DNA from: Oxytricha trifallax
Taxonomy: Eukaryota > Ciliophora > Spirotrichea > Sporadotrichida > Oxytrichidae
Assembly (NCBI GenBank): GCA_000711775.1
Contig: ARYC01017334.1
Coordinates: 1 to 64,000 of the forward strand
Length of the DNA stretch: 64,000 nt
Direction: 5' to 3'
Under the pieces are notes generated by a model. It did not search any database. It saw nothing but the letters and a program-made list of their open reading frames with translations, and was not told the DNA's origin. A program made the translations under genes and the position numbers. The first letter of the stretch is position 1. Each line of letters opens with the position of its first letter. Below, piece after piece: positions 46,250 to 57,417 of the stretch.

Positions 46250-46454
46250 ACATTATTATCAAAATGCTTTTCTCTAATAATATGCTTGAACTGATCAAAT
46301 GAACTTTGAGAAAATACAAATATTTAAAATTATACAAAATTTTCAATATAAAAAGGTTAGAAAGGCAAATAATCTAATTAAATTATTCAATACATAAAAG
46401 TCAAGAATGTAAACAAATTAAACTAACCTTAATGAGTCAGTATTTGATGTGATC

Positions 46455-47496
46455 ATGGCATATGCAGTGAGCGAGATTGAGGAATAAAAGGATTACATTT
46501 GCACCTACTGCTAATAGCCTTATGCCACGCCGTAAACCAGAGCAAACCATTGGATTAAATCTGAAAATGCAGCTTATTTCACATTATTTAAAGAGTTGAA
46601 GACCTACTATTAAATCTGGAATGCTTGGGGTGTTTCAAGACTTTCCCTTAAACTTTTAACTGCAACACATGAAAAAATGTTCATTAGTTGACAAATCGTT
46701 AATCAAAAATAAACAGAGACTCTATGACGAAAAGGAAATAGATAGATGGAACTATGGCGAAATGAGATCATTAAAGTAGATACAAGACCCAAAATAATCA
46801 GAGCTAAGAGTGCCAGAGTTCATTTACGAAGTTAAGGGCGGATATATCTGTTAAGCGTGGATAAACTATTTCAGATAATAATTCATACATGGGTTGCCAA
46901 TAAAACTTCAATCAGATGTGAGAAATGACTATTTATGGGAGAATTTAATTGCTGCAATGTTAAAGGTGGTGGGCGCTCTATTTATGATAGTTGTCTAAGA
47001 CAATCCATGGAAAGGGTAAAAAGCACTCCCCTATGAGTATCTGTCAAATAAAAGCTTGAGATAAATTCCACTAAATTAAATTCAAGAAGAAGGGATCATA
47101 TTCTACTGGACGCTTTTCAATACTTAGAAGGAAGGATTTAAAATTTTATAAGAATAAGGATATGAAGTCGTTAAGGTGCTTGAATGGGTTAAGCTGACAA
47201 ATAAAGGAAACCTAATTAACAGTATAAACCCAGAATACTCAATAGAATATTGCTTGATTGGCATTAAAGGCAGCTTGTATGAAAACTTGATAAAAGATAT
47301 TCCAGATTAAATAATTGCAGAGAGGAGACAACACTCAGAGAAACCATAGGAATTTTGGAGCATGATTAATTTATTATTTGGAGAAGAATACAGATTAGAG
47401 ATTTTCACAAGATCCAACTCAGAGAAAATGAACACAGTTCACATTGGAAATGAAATAAAAGGGGAAGAAGCAATGAGAATTACTAAATTTATTTGA
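46455..47496 (+). CDS. MT-A70-family adenine methyltransferase-like protein
   Basis: From MAYAVSEIEEQKDYICTYC (a CxxC pair in a zinc-finger-like start) through one frame change near 46630 to a TGA at 47494-47496. The methyltransferase domain shows VVQDNPWKGQKALPYEYL (46995-47045), where DPPW is usual. IIFYWTLFNTQKEGFKIL follows, then AERRQHSEKPQEFW and LEIFTRSN near the end. These are the catalytic tetrapeptide region, the strand after it and the RxxHSxKP/E-x-F-x-R motif of MT-A70 enzymes, which make N6-methyladenine in RNA or DNA. The Pro-to-Asn change in the tetrapeptide is seen in non-catalytic partners, so activity is uncertain. All Trp codons here are TGG. It sits next to a transposase, so it is probably transposon cargo. 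Confidence 0.8.
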
Positions 47497-47731
47497 ATAA
47501 TAAATTAACTAAAATTATTAATCTAACAAACTCAAAATTAATAAATAAATTTTTTAATTAACTTAAAATGTTTGAGATTTAAACTTAGATTTGATTAAAC
47601 TTTAAATATGTTAATTAAGTTAATTGTTCATTTAGTTTAATCAGGGGTTTTGTATCTGACAATTATAAGTAATCTCTTTAAGTTTATTTTTTTTAGACAT
47701 TCATGGATTTATAAAATCAAATATTTAGGGG

Positions 47732-49330
47732 TCAAATCTTTTTTAGGTAAATGGCATCTTTAGCATGGTTAAGGCAACTGAAAAAACTTTTCCTAATCCA
47801 ATCAAAATTACTAGTCAAAATCTGATGCGTCAGACTTTTTATAAATTCTTCTCTACTAGTTGACTCAAGCATCTATGGTCTATCCTTCTTAATTGCCGCG
47901 AAGAATTTTTCTATGGGAGCCAAGTGAAATTAATAAGGGCCCAGATACATCACGGAAATACATAGCAATCTAAATTTTTGAAGGGTTACTATACTTTTGT
48001 GATAAGTTGCGTTGTCTAGAATAAAAACTACATTAGATCGCCAATTCGCCTAAGTTTTATCTAGATAGTCAATAATCTAAAGTATAAAGTAAATCACTGT
48101 ACTGCTATTATTCTTTCCAATATTAAGTGTGAAAAAAACTCTTCCATCACATAGTACTGCGGCTATCATATTAACACCGTATACTCTTACTAGTGAGTCA
48201 TTGTAATTTCTCGAGCCTTTTTAACTCCAGCTTTTTCTTATATTAGATTAATTTTAGATACTACTTTCGTCAATATTGATCAAAAGTTTGTCGTCATTCA
48301 AATACTACACAAAGTTATAGGCTGCAATTTATCTTTGCTTTAAGCAATCGTTGCTATTAGTTCTTCTGTCAATCATATACACTTTCTTATATGCAAAGCC
48401 TAAATCTTTCGTCAAGGTATTTCTTATTTGTTTTGTTGATATTTTTATTCCAAGAGTTTGATTTAAGTTCTATTGAACTTGTTTAGCAGATTGTATTTGC
48501 GTTTTATTTAACAAAGCAGAGTTTATAATTTATTTGATTATTCGTGCTTTGAAAAGTCTTTTATTGCTTAAGCTTTATTTGTCTTAGTCAACTTTCTGTG
48601 AGCTAATTCCAATAATCTTATCTAACATGTATCAGGTCAGTTTAAAGCGTTTCATTAACTACTTTTTAGAGCACCTATGATTATGAAACAAATCCAGAAT
48701 TTTTTCAATATTTTACGTCTCAGTAAATTGCTTTGATTCTTAGTATTATTTGTTTACTATGACCTATTAATAAAACTTTTTATTATAAATATGAATAAAT
48801 AAGCAACTTACAAAGCTTGAATCGTCGGTTAAATGTACTAAATAAGGATTTTGTAAAATTTCTTTTTTATAATTAATATTTTAGCTTTATTTTCTTCTTC
48901 TAAGTCTATTTTCTCTACAGTCAGAGCTTTATAGTTGATTAATAAGCTGTATTGATTTATCGATTTATTCAGAAGTTAAGGCATTTAATTCCTAGCTATC
49001 AGTGTTATTCGTATTAATTATGCGCCTTGGATCAACAATAACAGTTGTATATGTTTACCCATCAATTCTCTCTACAAGGGTGTCCTCAAGTGTCCTAATT
49101 TTTGATTAAGTTAGGGAAACTAATTATAAATTTTCTATATCGTAAAGTCCAGGCACAATAAGGCAAGTAGTCTTACAAAGTACTATTTCATCTACAGAAT
49201 CATTTCCATCATTTGCAATACTATTTGAATCTTCAAGGAAGTCATGTTCTGTAAAATTCAAAGTATTTCCTGACCCTAAAAATTTTCTTATGTCTTATTG
49301 CTTATATGAGTCCTTAATATTGCTTTCCAT
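47732..49330 (-). CDS. Tc1/IS630-type DDE transposase
   Basis: Minus strand, from MESNIKDSYKQQDIRKFLG at 49330, with a 48-nt GT..AG intron (48764-48811). The DNA-binding half has repeated helix stretches (QTLGIKISTKQIRNTL). The catalytic core has LLINIDESSI (~48275), VFILDNATYHKS (~48015) and FHLAPIEKFFAAIKK (~47905), that is, D, D and E with Tc1/mariner/IS630 spacing. It ends at a TGA (47732-47734). One in-frame TGA lies near 48635. It is only distantly similar to the transposase at 16385-17536 and carries a longer acidic N-terminus (~180 residues). Confidence 0.85.
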
Positions 49331-49512
49331 TATCTATTTTTAAAGTTATAAAAATTAATCATAAAATTATTTCTATATAGATAAACTACTATCTGGTAGA
49401 GTAATTTAGTTAGCTTCTAATTAGTTTATATTTAATAGCATAAATTAATTAACTACTAAAATTTCTTATTTAAGTCCTAAGTATTAATAATCAATAACTA
49501 TTAATTTGACAA

Positions 49513-50348
49513 ATGAACTTAAACAATAGTTTACAAGAAATACATGCCAGCCAAGTGAGGAATAAAATTGGGTCTAAGAAAGAGCTGTATGATTTTTTAA
49601 CTTAAGAATGTGGGGCGTATTTGCCCAAAATGAATTGCTCTAACATATACTTTTTTCGAAGCATTTTAACTGGAGAAAAGGAGGTAATATTTTTATTTGT
49701 AAATTTATATAGTACTTAAAGCGAAGTGATGTGATAGTTTCAGCTGTTCCACAGATTGAAGGACTCACATCAGATGACTTTCTCTCATATGCTGAAGGCA
49801 AGCCATCACTTTTGAAATATTTCCCCGACTAAATGGATTGGCTGCATTTAGACAAAAAATTGATTACAGATATTCTGCTCTCCTTAGATACTGATGGAGT
49901 AAACAATATGATACAAAGTGCTAAGGAATAGCGAAGGCAAACACTCGACACATCTTAAAACAACCTAGTTCACATGAAGCCTCAATTCATAGAAGCTCTG
50001 AATAATTCTATTTCATTTAGTGGTAAGCTTATTATTTAAGGTCATTGTTATTTAGTAAGCAAAGGAAGGTCAGCGTATTTACTCAAGCAGAGCACAAAGA
50101 GGAAGTCAAGATAAGTTGAGTAAGAGGAAGAAAAATGCTGTCAAAATCTTGGCCCTTAGTCAAAGTAAAAATTTATGGAGTAGAACCAAAGAGTAAGGAA
50201 TGAAATTAATGATCTAAGAGGCTAGGTCGATGAGCTTGTCAACTATAAACAGTTGGTTATGCAGCTTCATTAAGGCGGCATCATTGACCAGGAGGGGAAT
50301 CCTTTAAACTCATTGCCTAGTTAATAGAATAATAATTTTATGATATGA
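49513..50348 (+). CDS. TBE 22-kDa-type protein with coiled-coil tail
   Basis: ATG at 49513, two GT..AG introns (49684-49712 and 50023-50055), TGA at 50346-50348. No frame errors. It begins MNLNNSLQEIHASQV, then KKELYDFLTQECGAYLP and FFRSILTGEKEYLKRSDV, aligning with the minus-strand protein at 17579-18314 (SKQDWYTFL, MPSY, DYLQGTKILIK). The middle has LLKYFPDQMDWLHLDKK. The tail is basic then coiled (RVRNEINDLRGQVDELVNYK), ending Gln/Asn-rich. The conserved N-terminal ~150 residues define a transposon partner family of unknown role. It starts 180 bp from the divergent transposase gene, so the two may share a promoter region (49331-49512). Confidence 0.75.
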
Positions 50349-50459
50349 GTGAATTTAATTAAGAGATAAAATTTTTAATTCTTAGCCATTTAAAGAATAC
50401 TTATACCTCTTAAATTAAAAATTTTCAAGTTTTTTATCTTTATCATGAACAGATAATTT

Positions 50460-50500
50460 AGGAGTAAAAATTAACTTGTATGGGGTTAAAATTTACTCCT
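50460..50500. repeat. Second AGGAGTAAAAATTAAC hairpin
   Basis: Same orientation and arms as 46209-46249, with a slightly different loop. Confidence 0.85.
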
Positions 50501-50577
50501 CATTATAAAAACCTAAATATATAAAATTCAAGCTTGCTTAATCGATGTTTTAAAAACAAAGTCATCGATATTGAAAC

Positions 50578-50637
50578 TCTTACAAAATCTTACAAAGTCT
50601 TACAAAATTATAAAACTCTTACAAAGTCTTACAAAAA
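50578..50637 (+). repeat. Tandem TCTTACAAA repeats
   Basis: Five to six copies of (C)TCTTACAAA(A/G). The complementary TTTTGTAAGACTTTGTAA occurs at about 50860-50877, so the ~240 bp between form a loop. Confidence 0.7.
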
Positions 50638-50647
50638 TATTCGTGAT

Positions 50648-50845
50648 TTCAGGAATTTGAAGAAAGTTCTTGGATCATATGAACTTAATTAAGCAACACA
50701 CTATGACTTTACTGAGGATGTCGAAACATTCAACAATACTATAAAATTCTCTGAACCATTCACTAATTATAAGATAGTGTGCATTTGTGAAAGTTTATAC
50801 AAAACTTATAAAGATCTCGATAAAACTTAATTTTTAACCTTTTTT
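50648..50845 (+). CDS. Short coding fragment between the repeats
   Basis: About 63 open codons with good composition: FRNLKKVLGSYELNQATHYD, then VETFNNTIKFSEPFTNYKIV. No start codon and no domain. It may be an exon or a captured fragment. Confidence 0.35.
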
Positions 50846-51080
50846 AATTTATTTTGTAAGACTTTGTAATATTTTTGCAAAATTTGCGTTTGTGATTTAT
50901 ACTATTAATTTAGTTAAGAATAAAAGTTAATTGAATAGAAATAGTAAATTAAAACATTTTTAAACTCAAATAATAGTAACAGTAAATAAAATAGAAGCAT
51001 TGCAAGTATGAATACTTCTATATTTATCAACAACTTTAAGTATAAATAGACCGATATAATACAATTAGATAACAACAAGC

Positions 51081-52839
51081 ATGGGCAAGTTATCTAATAA
51101 GAAGTCAAGCAAGAAGCTCCAATAAGTGGCAATTTTTAACTAATCCCAAGAAGATTCGGGATATACTGCAGAGTTTTTTAATGAGGAGCAGCTCACGGAT
51201 CTTAGGTGCGAAAAGTAAAGAAATAATATTTTAGAGCTCCTTAAGAAGCAAAAGATTATTGGGTAAAAATCGTACAAGCAGGTCAAAGTATAGCTTCAAG
51301 AAAAATTTGGACCCGCAACAATTAAGATGCACAAGGAGTGGCTGATCAATACATTAAATGCCAGAAAATCAGAAACTAAAAGCAATACACCGTCTAAGTC
51401 ACAATTATAAAAAAAAAAGAATGCCCAAAAGCAGAGCTAAATAGCAATTACAAAACAAGATAAAAGACCCTAAATAAATTATGAATAATTATCGGTAAGC
51501 CAAATAGAATCAATCCATAGCTAGAGCTAGCAATTTGAGGCATAATCATTATCTACAAACTAGAGACTCACAGAAGAGGAAGACCCGGACTCCTAATCAG
51601 ATACCACCTTCCCTGAATTGAATCAAATAGATGAGCTAATCTCAAAAAAGTTCGAAGAGCTGACAAAAAACTCAATGAAGGATCTATATGATAGACTCCT
51701 GATTAAAGTGCCTGATATCCTTGAAACAGATGTCCTGGTTAAGCTCACTGATTAAGTTGCTGAAGTGTTCATTAAGGTTCAAGAAGTTGAGTAAAAGTTT
51801 AGAAACATTGAAATACCATCGGTTTAAGAACTAATTAGTTAGGGACGAGAAGAAATCGAATGAACGTTTTAGATATTAGTCTCAGATATCAAGAATGTGG
51901 CACCCACAATTGGAGTTGCGACCCAGGAGTCGTTGGCCAACCATGTTAAGAGAGTGCATGAGCAAATATAGGCTCTCACAAAATCCATCGAAAGCGCTGA
52001 TAAAAGCATAAGAGAATTGTCTGAAAGGTATTCAAGTTAGGTGGAAATTACAGGCCAGTATTAATCTAAGTTGAACAACCAAAATGAAATGGTGGAAAAG
52101 AATATGAAAAATGTGATCGAATAGGTTAACAAGATTATAGTTGACCATAAATAAGGCGTTGCTGACAACTTACACACGATAATGGAAAATTTAAAATCTG
52201 TGATTAATAGGGTCTCTAAAGTTGAGAAACTTGATTAATAAAGTTAATGTTAACAATTATAGTAACAATCACTTTTAAATAAACAACAAGATAAGAGCCA
52301 AAATATTCAATAACAGTTGAGAACTGAGGAGAAAAACAAAAATGATAATCAAGATACTGAGCTGACAATCAGCAAATATAATGAAGGTAATTTAAACATA
52401 CAAATTATTACAATCCCTCTTTCAGGTGACGGTTAAAATTTTTCTTGCAGCTTTTCTAACTTTAACTGATCGAAACTATTGAATTCGTACTTGGTACTTT
52501 TATCACAATTCTATCTAGATTTAGAGATAATTCTGTTTAGAATTTTTGGGTGCCTTTGAGTGCTTCCTGAACTAGCTTTTGTGGAAGAAAATGAATCAAA
52601 AAGCATTTATAGAACAATGTTCTGAACTCAGTTAGATATAGGCTAATTCCAAATGAATTTGACAATCTACGTTGAAACAGCTGAAGACATTGAAGATGAA
52701 GAAGACTCTAGTCACCTCCAATAAAAATTTTAACCGTCACCTGAAAGAGGGAATAGATAACAAAACATATATTCACGACAGAGAAAGGAGAAAGTTCATT
52801 AATATAGTTGAATAATCTGATTTAAAGAATACAATTTGA
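51081..52839 (+). CDS. Coiled-coil protein with basic N-terminus, split by a MITE
   Basis: ATG at 51081 (MGKLSNKKSSKKLQQ). Residues ~45-110 look like a helical DNA-binding domain (NNILELLKKQKIIGQKSY, IKMHKEWLINTL). Next comes a Gln/Ser-rich linker with EEEDPDSQSDTT, and from ~180 to the end long coiled coils (TKSIESADKSIRELSERY, NRVSKVEKLDQQ). A 337-bp MITE follows the AAT at 52412-52414. Taken out with one AAT, the frame closes with TIDNKTYIHDRERRKF and KNTI at a TGA (52837-52839). One in-frame TGA near 51860 is the only other defect. Its place beside the 46.2-50.5 kb module may mean it is also transposon-borne. Confidence 0.65.
52415..52751. mobile_element. 337-bp MITE with AAT target duplication
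   Basis: TIRs of ~29 bp begin CCCTCTTTCAGGTGACGG and are nearly perfect. AAT flanks both sides (52412-52414, 52752-52754), the same ANT rule as TBEs. No gene inside. An open frame across it contains several TGAs and looks like chance. Confidence 0.9.
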
Positions 52840-52910
52840 CCAACATTTATTACAATCTACTTACTATTACTTTAAAAACTTTCTTACGCCTTCATCATCT
52901 GATTACTCAT

Positions 52911-52925
52911 GGGGTTTTGGGGTTT
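52911..52925 (+). repeat. Internal telomere-type repeat GGGGTTTTGGGGTTT
   Basis: Nearly two G4T4 units, 72 bp after the stop of the coiled-coil gene. It may be a TBE end or an ancestral telomere-addition trace. No matching C4A4 end was found to the left. Confidence 0.7.
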
Positions 52926-52929
52926 ATTA

Positions 52930-55230
52930 ATTTTTAAAAGATATTTAATATAAGACCATCGATAGGTATGGTATGGCCTAAAATATCTATTTCTTTTGAT
53001 TGAGAACCAGCGATTAATTTTAATATTTATAAATTATTCATTTTTTAATAATCACTTTAATATAATTAATTCAAAGCCCTCAGTAATACAAAATAAGATT
53101 TATATTCTTTACAATTTCTTTTATTGTACTTTAATTTTAAAAATAGATTTTAAAATTTTTCAATTAATTAAAATACTAATAAATGAGCACAGTTCTATCA
53201 TACATAGTACTTCAAGGTAAAGTAAAATAAAAATTATATTTAATATTTTATAGATTACTTTTTTAAAATACTTTCACTTTTCGTAGAAATTACAGATGCA
53301 TCTTCGACAAGGATTAAAAAGACTAAACATAATCTTTAAAAGTTAATATCAAACTAGATATTAATTTTCAAATTGCTTATATGAATGGAAATACTGTGAT
53401 TTTTATCGAACAAGCATACTGCTTCACAAAGTTTAAAAGCTTTAGATAATTTAAGAAGTTTCTCCTAAAAAACAATAAATATACAGCTATTTTATGTCTG
53501 CAATTATTTTTGCTTAAGTTAATAACTATCAATTTTTTGGCAGATTATTTTTACTTTACTAATTTTATCTCCAAATTTTATTGAGTTGTATTTTATCTGA
53601 ATTATAAGTTTGCTTTTTTAAGTCAGTTATCAAAACTTAAAAATAAATAATACTTTGGGAACAGGAACATTATCTGGAAAAATAACAATTTAATTTTATA
53701 AGGAAATGAGTCCTGCTAAAGAAATTAATATCTATTAATTAATAAAACCCAATGGATGAAAAATCAATTTAAATAATGAGCGAAATTAATAGAAAACAAA
53801 TAAAAGAAAGATATAATTATGATTATGATTGTAACTATTAATAAATAACAAACTTAATTTTCGATATTTTCAAATCTAAGAGTTTAGGGTTTACTTTTAC
53901 ATTGTTTGATGCATCTTGTTCATTATTTCAATTTACTGTAGCAATAAGTATTATTTTCATCATGTTATTTTTATGAATTATTTGCTCTGTTTTTATCAAG
54001 TTAAAGTTGTTTTGATTCTTTAGGAGGTCATCCAAATAAAATTTTAACTTAATTTGGAGGTGAGGTATAATCATTTTTAATTTTATGTTATTTTGGATTT
54101 CTACAAAAAAGAAAAGTAATACTAAAAATTTCTCCCTAATAATTTTAAATTATATTAATGGAATTTATGACATAATATAAATAAGTAGGACTATTGATTA
54201 GTTGTCTTGCTATCAGACTTCAAATATAAACAAGATGGCTTATATTAAATTAAAACCCTATTTATTTTGTCTAATTTTAGAACAACTGTTTAAAGTTAAT
54301 AGTTTTAAAATAAAAAAGTAAGTTAATTACTTTTAAAAAATCACTTTATACTAATACTCTATAATGAAAAATTAACAAGTAGAAATTTTCCCCTTATTTA
54401 ACATAGGAGAAGTAATTTAAAAAATAAGGGACCCATTTTGAAGAATAATTAATTAATTCTAATATATTAAAAACTTGATACATTTTGCTCTGTTTTATTT
54501 TGATTTTAATTTAATAAGCGAATTGTAATTAATATATAATAAATTTTTAATATCTTGGGTTTATGATAAATCAAAGTATTTTTAAATCTCATCATAATTC
54601 TTGGTTATCTATTATAAAAGTGATATTTTGATTTAATTTAATTGTTATATGCAATCAATTAAGATGTATAACAATTAAAAAATGATTTACATTTTTACTT
54701 CACAAAATTAATTACTTATAGAAATGATAATAGTTTAATATTCATAAAACAAAAATAATTAAGCTATTATCAATATTATTAATATGCTTAATATATTTGT
54801 AATTAGCATTTATTTGATAATTCTTTAAATTAATTATAAATTATTGTTTAAACTTATTAAGAAATAAAATTAATTTTACAAATATCTTTAGTCTGATCAA
54901 ATGTAAATTTTAATGTTCAGATAAAAGTTAAAAGAATTAAAATATAAACTTACATTTAAGTTAGCTTAATATAATAAATATTAAACCTAATAAATCAAAT
55001 TAAATTATAGTAATATAAAATAGTTTATTTTATTTACTTAAATGAATCCTAGCACACTGCAATTTAAAAGTGTTTAGTCTTGTATCTAAAATAGGATAAT
55101 AATTAATCGTAATTAGTAGTATTTAAGAGAAATTAAAAAATGATCAAGATTTAATTGGAGATTTTAATTATAAAAACTTTCCCAGCTCAAGGTAATATAA
55201 TGTTATGTGATTTTAGTATTGTATTTAGGG
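52930..55230. other. AT-rich region without recognised genes
   Basis: No convincing coding on either strand. Confidence 0.35.
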
Positions 55231-55289
55231 TGATTAAATTTTAATCTTTATTATGGAATTTATATAATAGATATATATATTACCCTTTT

Positions 55290-55480
55290 CTTCTTTAAGG
55301 GCACAGACTTGGTGAGACAGCCAACAGTACTTACTTATTTTTTGCGCTAATAGGTCGCCTTTTCGTTCAGTTAGGTTAAGCACTTTTGCTTGACATAGCA
55401 AAGATGAGCTTCTACTTTCATTTTTTCTCAATTCTTTTATCATCATCCTCGTCTTCGTCATCGTTCTTTTTACTACTCAA
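55290..55480 (-). CDS. Short acidic/basic coding fragment
   Basis: Minus strand: SSKKNDDEDEDDDKRIEKK near 55480-55425, then in an overlapping frame LLCQAKVLNLTERKGDLLAQ to about 55290. The acidic run resembles the acidic exon of the small TBE derivatives only in composition. Function unknown. Confidence 0.3.
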
Positions 55481-55489
55481 ATCATATTA

Positions 55490-57040
55490 CAATTAGGATA
55501 ATAATTACTAAGTATTTTTAATTTAACATGAAAATAATTTAAAAATACCTAAATGTAAATATTGAAATATATTAATTGTAGTATGATTTCATTTGTATAC
55601 TAAATATTATAATAATTTTAAGTGCTTTAAATGTCACCTATATAGTAGGAGATTTTTTTAACTTGCCTTCTCACACAAATCTTAAAGATTGCAGTGAATT
55701 AAATTTAGCATACTGACGCAAATAATATTTTAATGCTGAGGAATTTAACTATGGAATTCTTATATTTCTTATTTTCAATAGAATTTACAATTTCGTAATT
55801 CACTCGACTATTCCTAATTATATTAAGTAATATTATTATGTCATTCTCTTTTTGTGAATTAAAGCAAAGTGAAAAAAGTTTAGCTTTTTATTACTTTAAG
55901 AAAATGCTTAATAATCTGACTCTTTTATATTACTATTATGCATGAATTTTTGAAATTTAATTTTAATGAATAGATTAATTAAAACTGAAACAAATTATAA
56001 AATCTCAAATAAAAATGAAAATGAAATGGAAGAGCCTTTACTATTCTAATTTGTGTAAGTAATTTCATGAATCTACGTTTTTTCAAAACCATTGTTTATT
56101 TTCATCCTTACTTAATTCTCACATCTCTAAATATAGTTTAAACTAAAATACTTTTAATTAAAGAGCATGAGTAAAAATACAAACTTGACATAAATTGTCA
56201 AGAAGCAATATAAATATAGATAAGTAAAACTCTTGCATAATTACACAGTAAATTTGAGATAATTTGATGCTATCAGAGTAATAACCAAAACATATGTTCG
56301 CTCGAATAGAAAGTTTTTGAAAATTAATAAAAAAACTAAATAATTACAAAACTAAAAATATTAAGTTAGTAAATGCTGGGTAATAAAAACATTCACGCAA
56401 ATATTTCATCGCAGTTTTACATTTTTAATTGTCTCTGTACTATTAGTAATTATTTTATTTTCTGTTATCTTAGATTTTAAATTTACAATTTCCGATGTTT
56501 TGTATTTTATCAATTTTATATATAATTTTTATTTTATTTTTTTAATAAACTATTTACTTCATTTAATAAAATTAGTTATGAAATATAATTCCTATATTTT
56601 TCTAATTCAACACAACACAATTTTTTTTTAAATCCATATTTGACTTAAATTCATCTTTGTTTTAAATTTAAACATTTGATTTTTATTATTATTTATTGAT
56701 TTCTTAATGAATTTTTAAAATATATTTATTTCTGAATTATTTCATTTAACATAAATCTTATTCATCTACCAACTAGCATAAATCTAGAGATTTTTATTTA
56801 TTATATAGATTTAAAGTAATAATGATATTTTCTAAAAGACTAAGTGTAATTTATTGATTTCCGTTAATTATAATAAATATTATTTGTTGCTTTATTGATT
56901 AATTATGGGGTTTAAGCCGGCAGAATAATTTTTTTACTAATGAATTTATATATCTTTTGGAAATTGTTTTACAAAGCTATTACTTACATAATTAAACTAA
57001 ATGTAAATCCGTAAATTAGTTACTAATTTTTAGAATTCCA
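55490..57040. other. AT-rich region without recognised genes
   Basis: Nothing recognised. Confidence 0.35.
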
Positions 57041-57047
57041 TGTTAAT

Positions 57048-57417
57048 CATGATGCTTTTTAAATAAAATAAAGTGAATTAGAAAATGAATTTAGAATAAT
57101 AACAATAGTAATAGTAGTAATAGCAATAGTAAATCTAACAAAAAAACGTTTCATCTTCCTCTTCCTCCTCATCTTCACTGTCATCATCGAAAATCTTAAA
57201 TTGTTTGCCCTTCTTTGTGTGACTTCTTGAAGTTCCTCTTCGTTGACGCCCAAAGTCTTACCAGGTGCAACCCCTGTAAAAATAAAATTTTAGATATGTT
57301 TTTTGTAACTTACATTAATGTTGAATGACACAGAGCACTCTGATCAGACATTTTTTAAATTGTTTATTTCTATATTTTATTATTAATTACAATTCACTTT
57401 ATTAAAAAAATATCGTA
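57048..57417 (-). mobile_element. 370-bp internal-deletion derivative of the TBE-like element
   Basis: AAT flanks (57045-57047, 57418-57420). The ends match those of 16320-20719: CATGATGCTTTTT at one side, complement of TACGATATTTTTTT at the other. Between them are the first 12 transposase codons (from 57351, MSDQSALCHSTL) joined to the right-end intron and acidic exon. So the centre of the parent (transposase body, 22-kDa-type gene, kinase) is missing. Confidence 0.85.
57130..57351 (-). CDS. Small chimeric ORF of the derivative
   Basis: Exon 1 (57351-57314) encodes MSDQSALCHSTL. A 40-nt GT..AG intron (57313-57274) follows. Exon 2 encodes GCTWQDFGRQRRG, then KKGKQFKIFDDDSEDEEEEE. In this copy the frame is clean through the acidic run. 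Related exons at 20497-20660 and 20720-20950 carry a TGA where this one has Phe. Whether a protein is made is unknown. Confidence 0.5.

Larger units (their letters stand above)
46209..50500. mobile_element. Candidate TBE-related transposon with methyltransferase cargo
   Basis: Bounded by two nearly identical ~41-bp hairpins (46209-46249 and 50460-50500), 4.3 kb apart. It contains an MT-A70-type gene (+), a DDE transposase (-) and a 22-kDa-type protein (+), the same gene number, size and partner family as the TBE-like element at 16320-20719. True TIRs and target duplication are not certain, so the hairpins are provisional borders. Confidence 0.5.

Noticed and set aside
46455-47496. Host m6A RNA methyltransferase (METTL3-type) as the identity
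   Set aside because: DNPW tetrapeptide, zinc-finger-like start and position beside a transposase fit transposon cargo better. Kept at family level only.
50140-50240. Uniform reassignment of TGA to Trp
   Set aside because: The methyltransferase and the 22-kDa-type gene use TGG throughout and end in TGA, and some in-frame TGAs replace Gly. Decay is simpler.
52415-52751. Open frame through the MITE joining both sides of the coiled-coil gene
   Set aside because: Needs several TGAs to be read. Clean excision at AAT explains the gene better.
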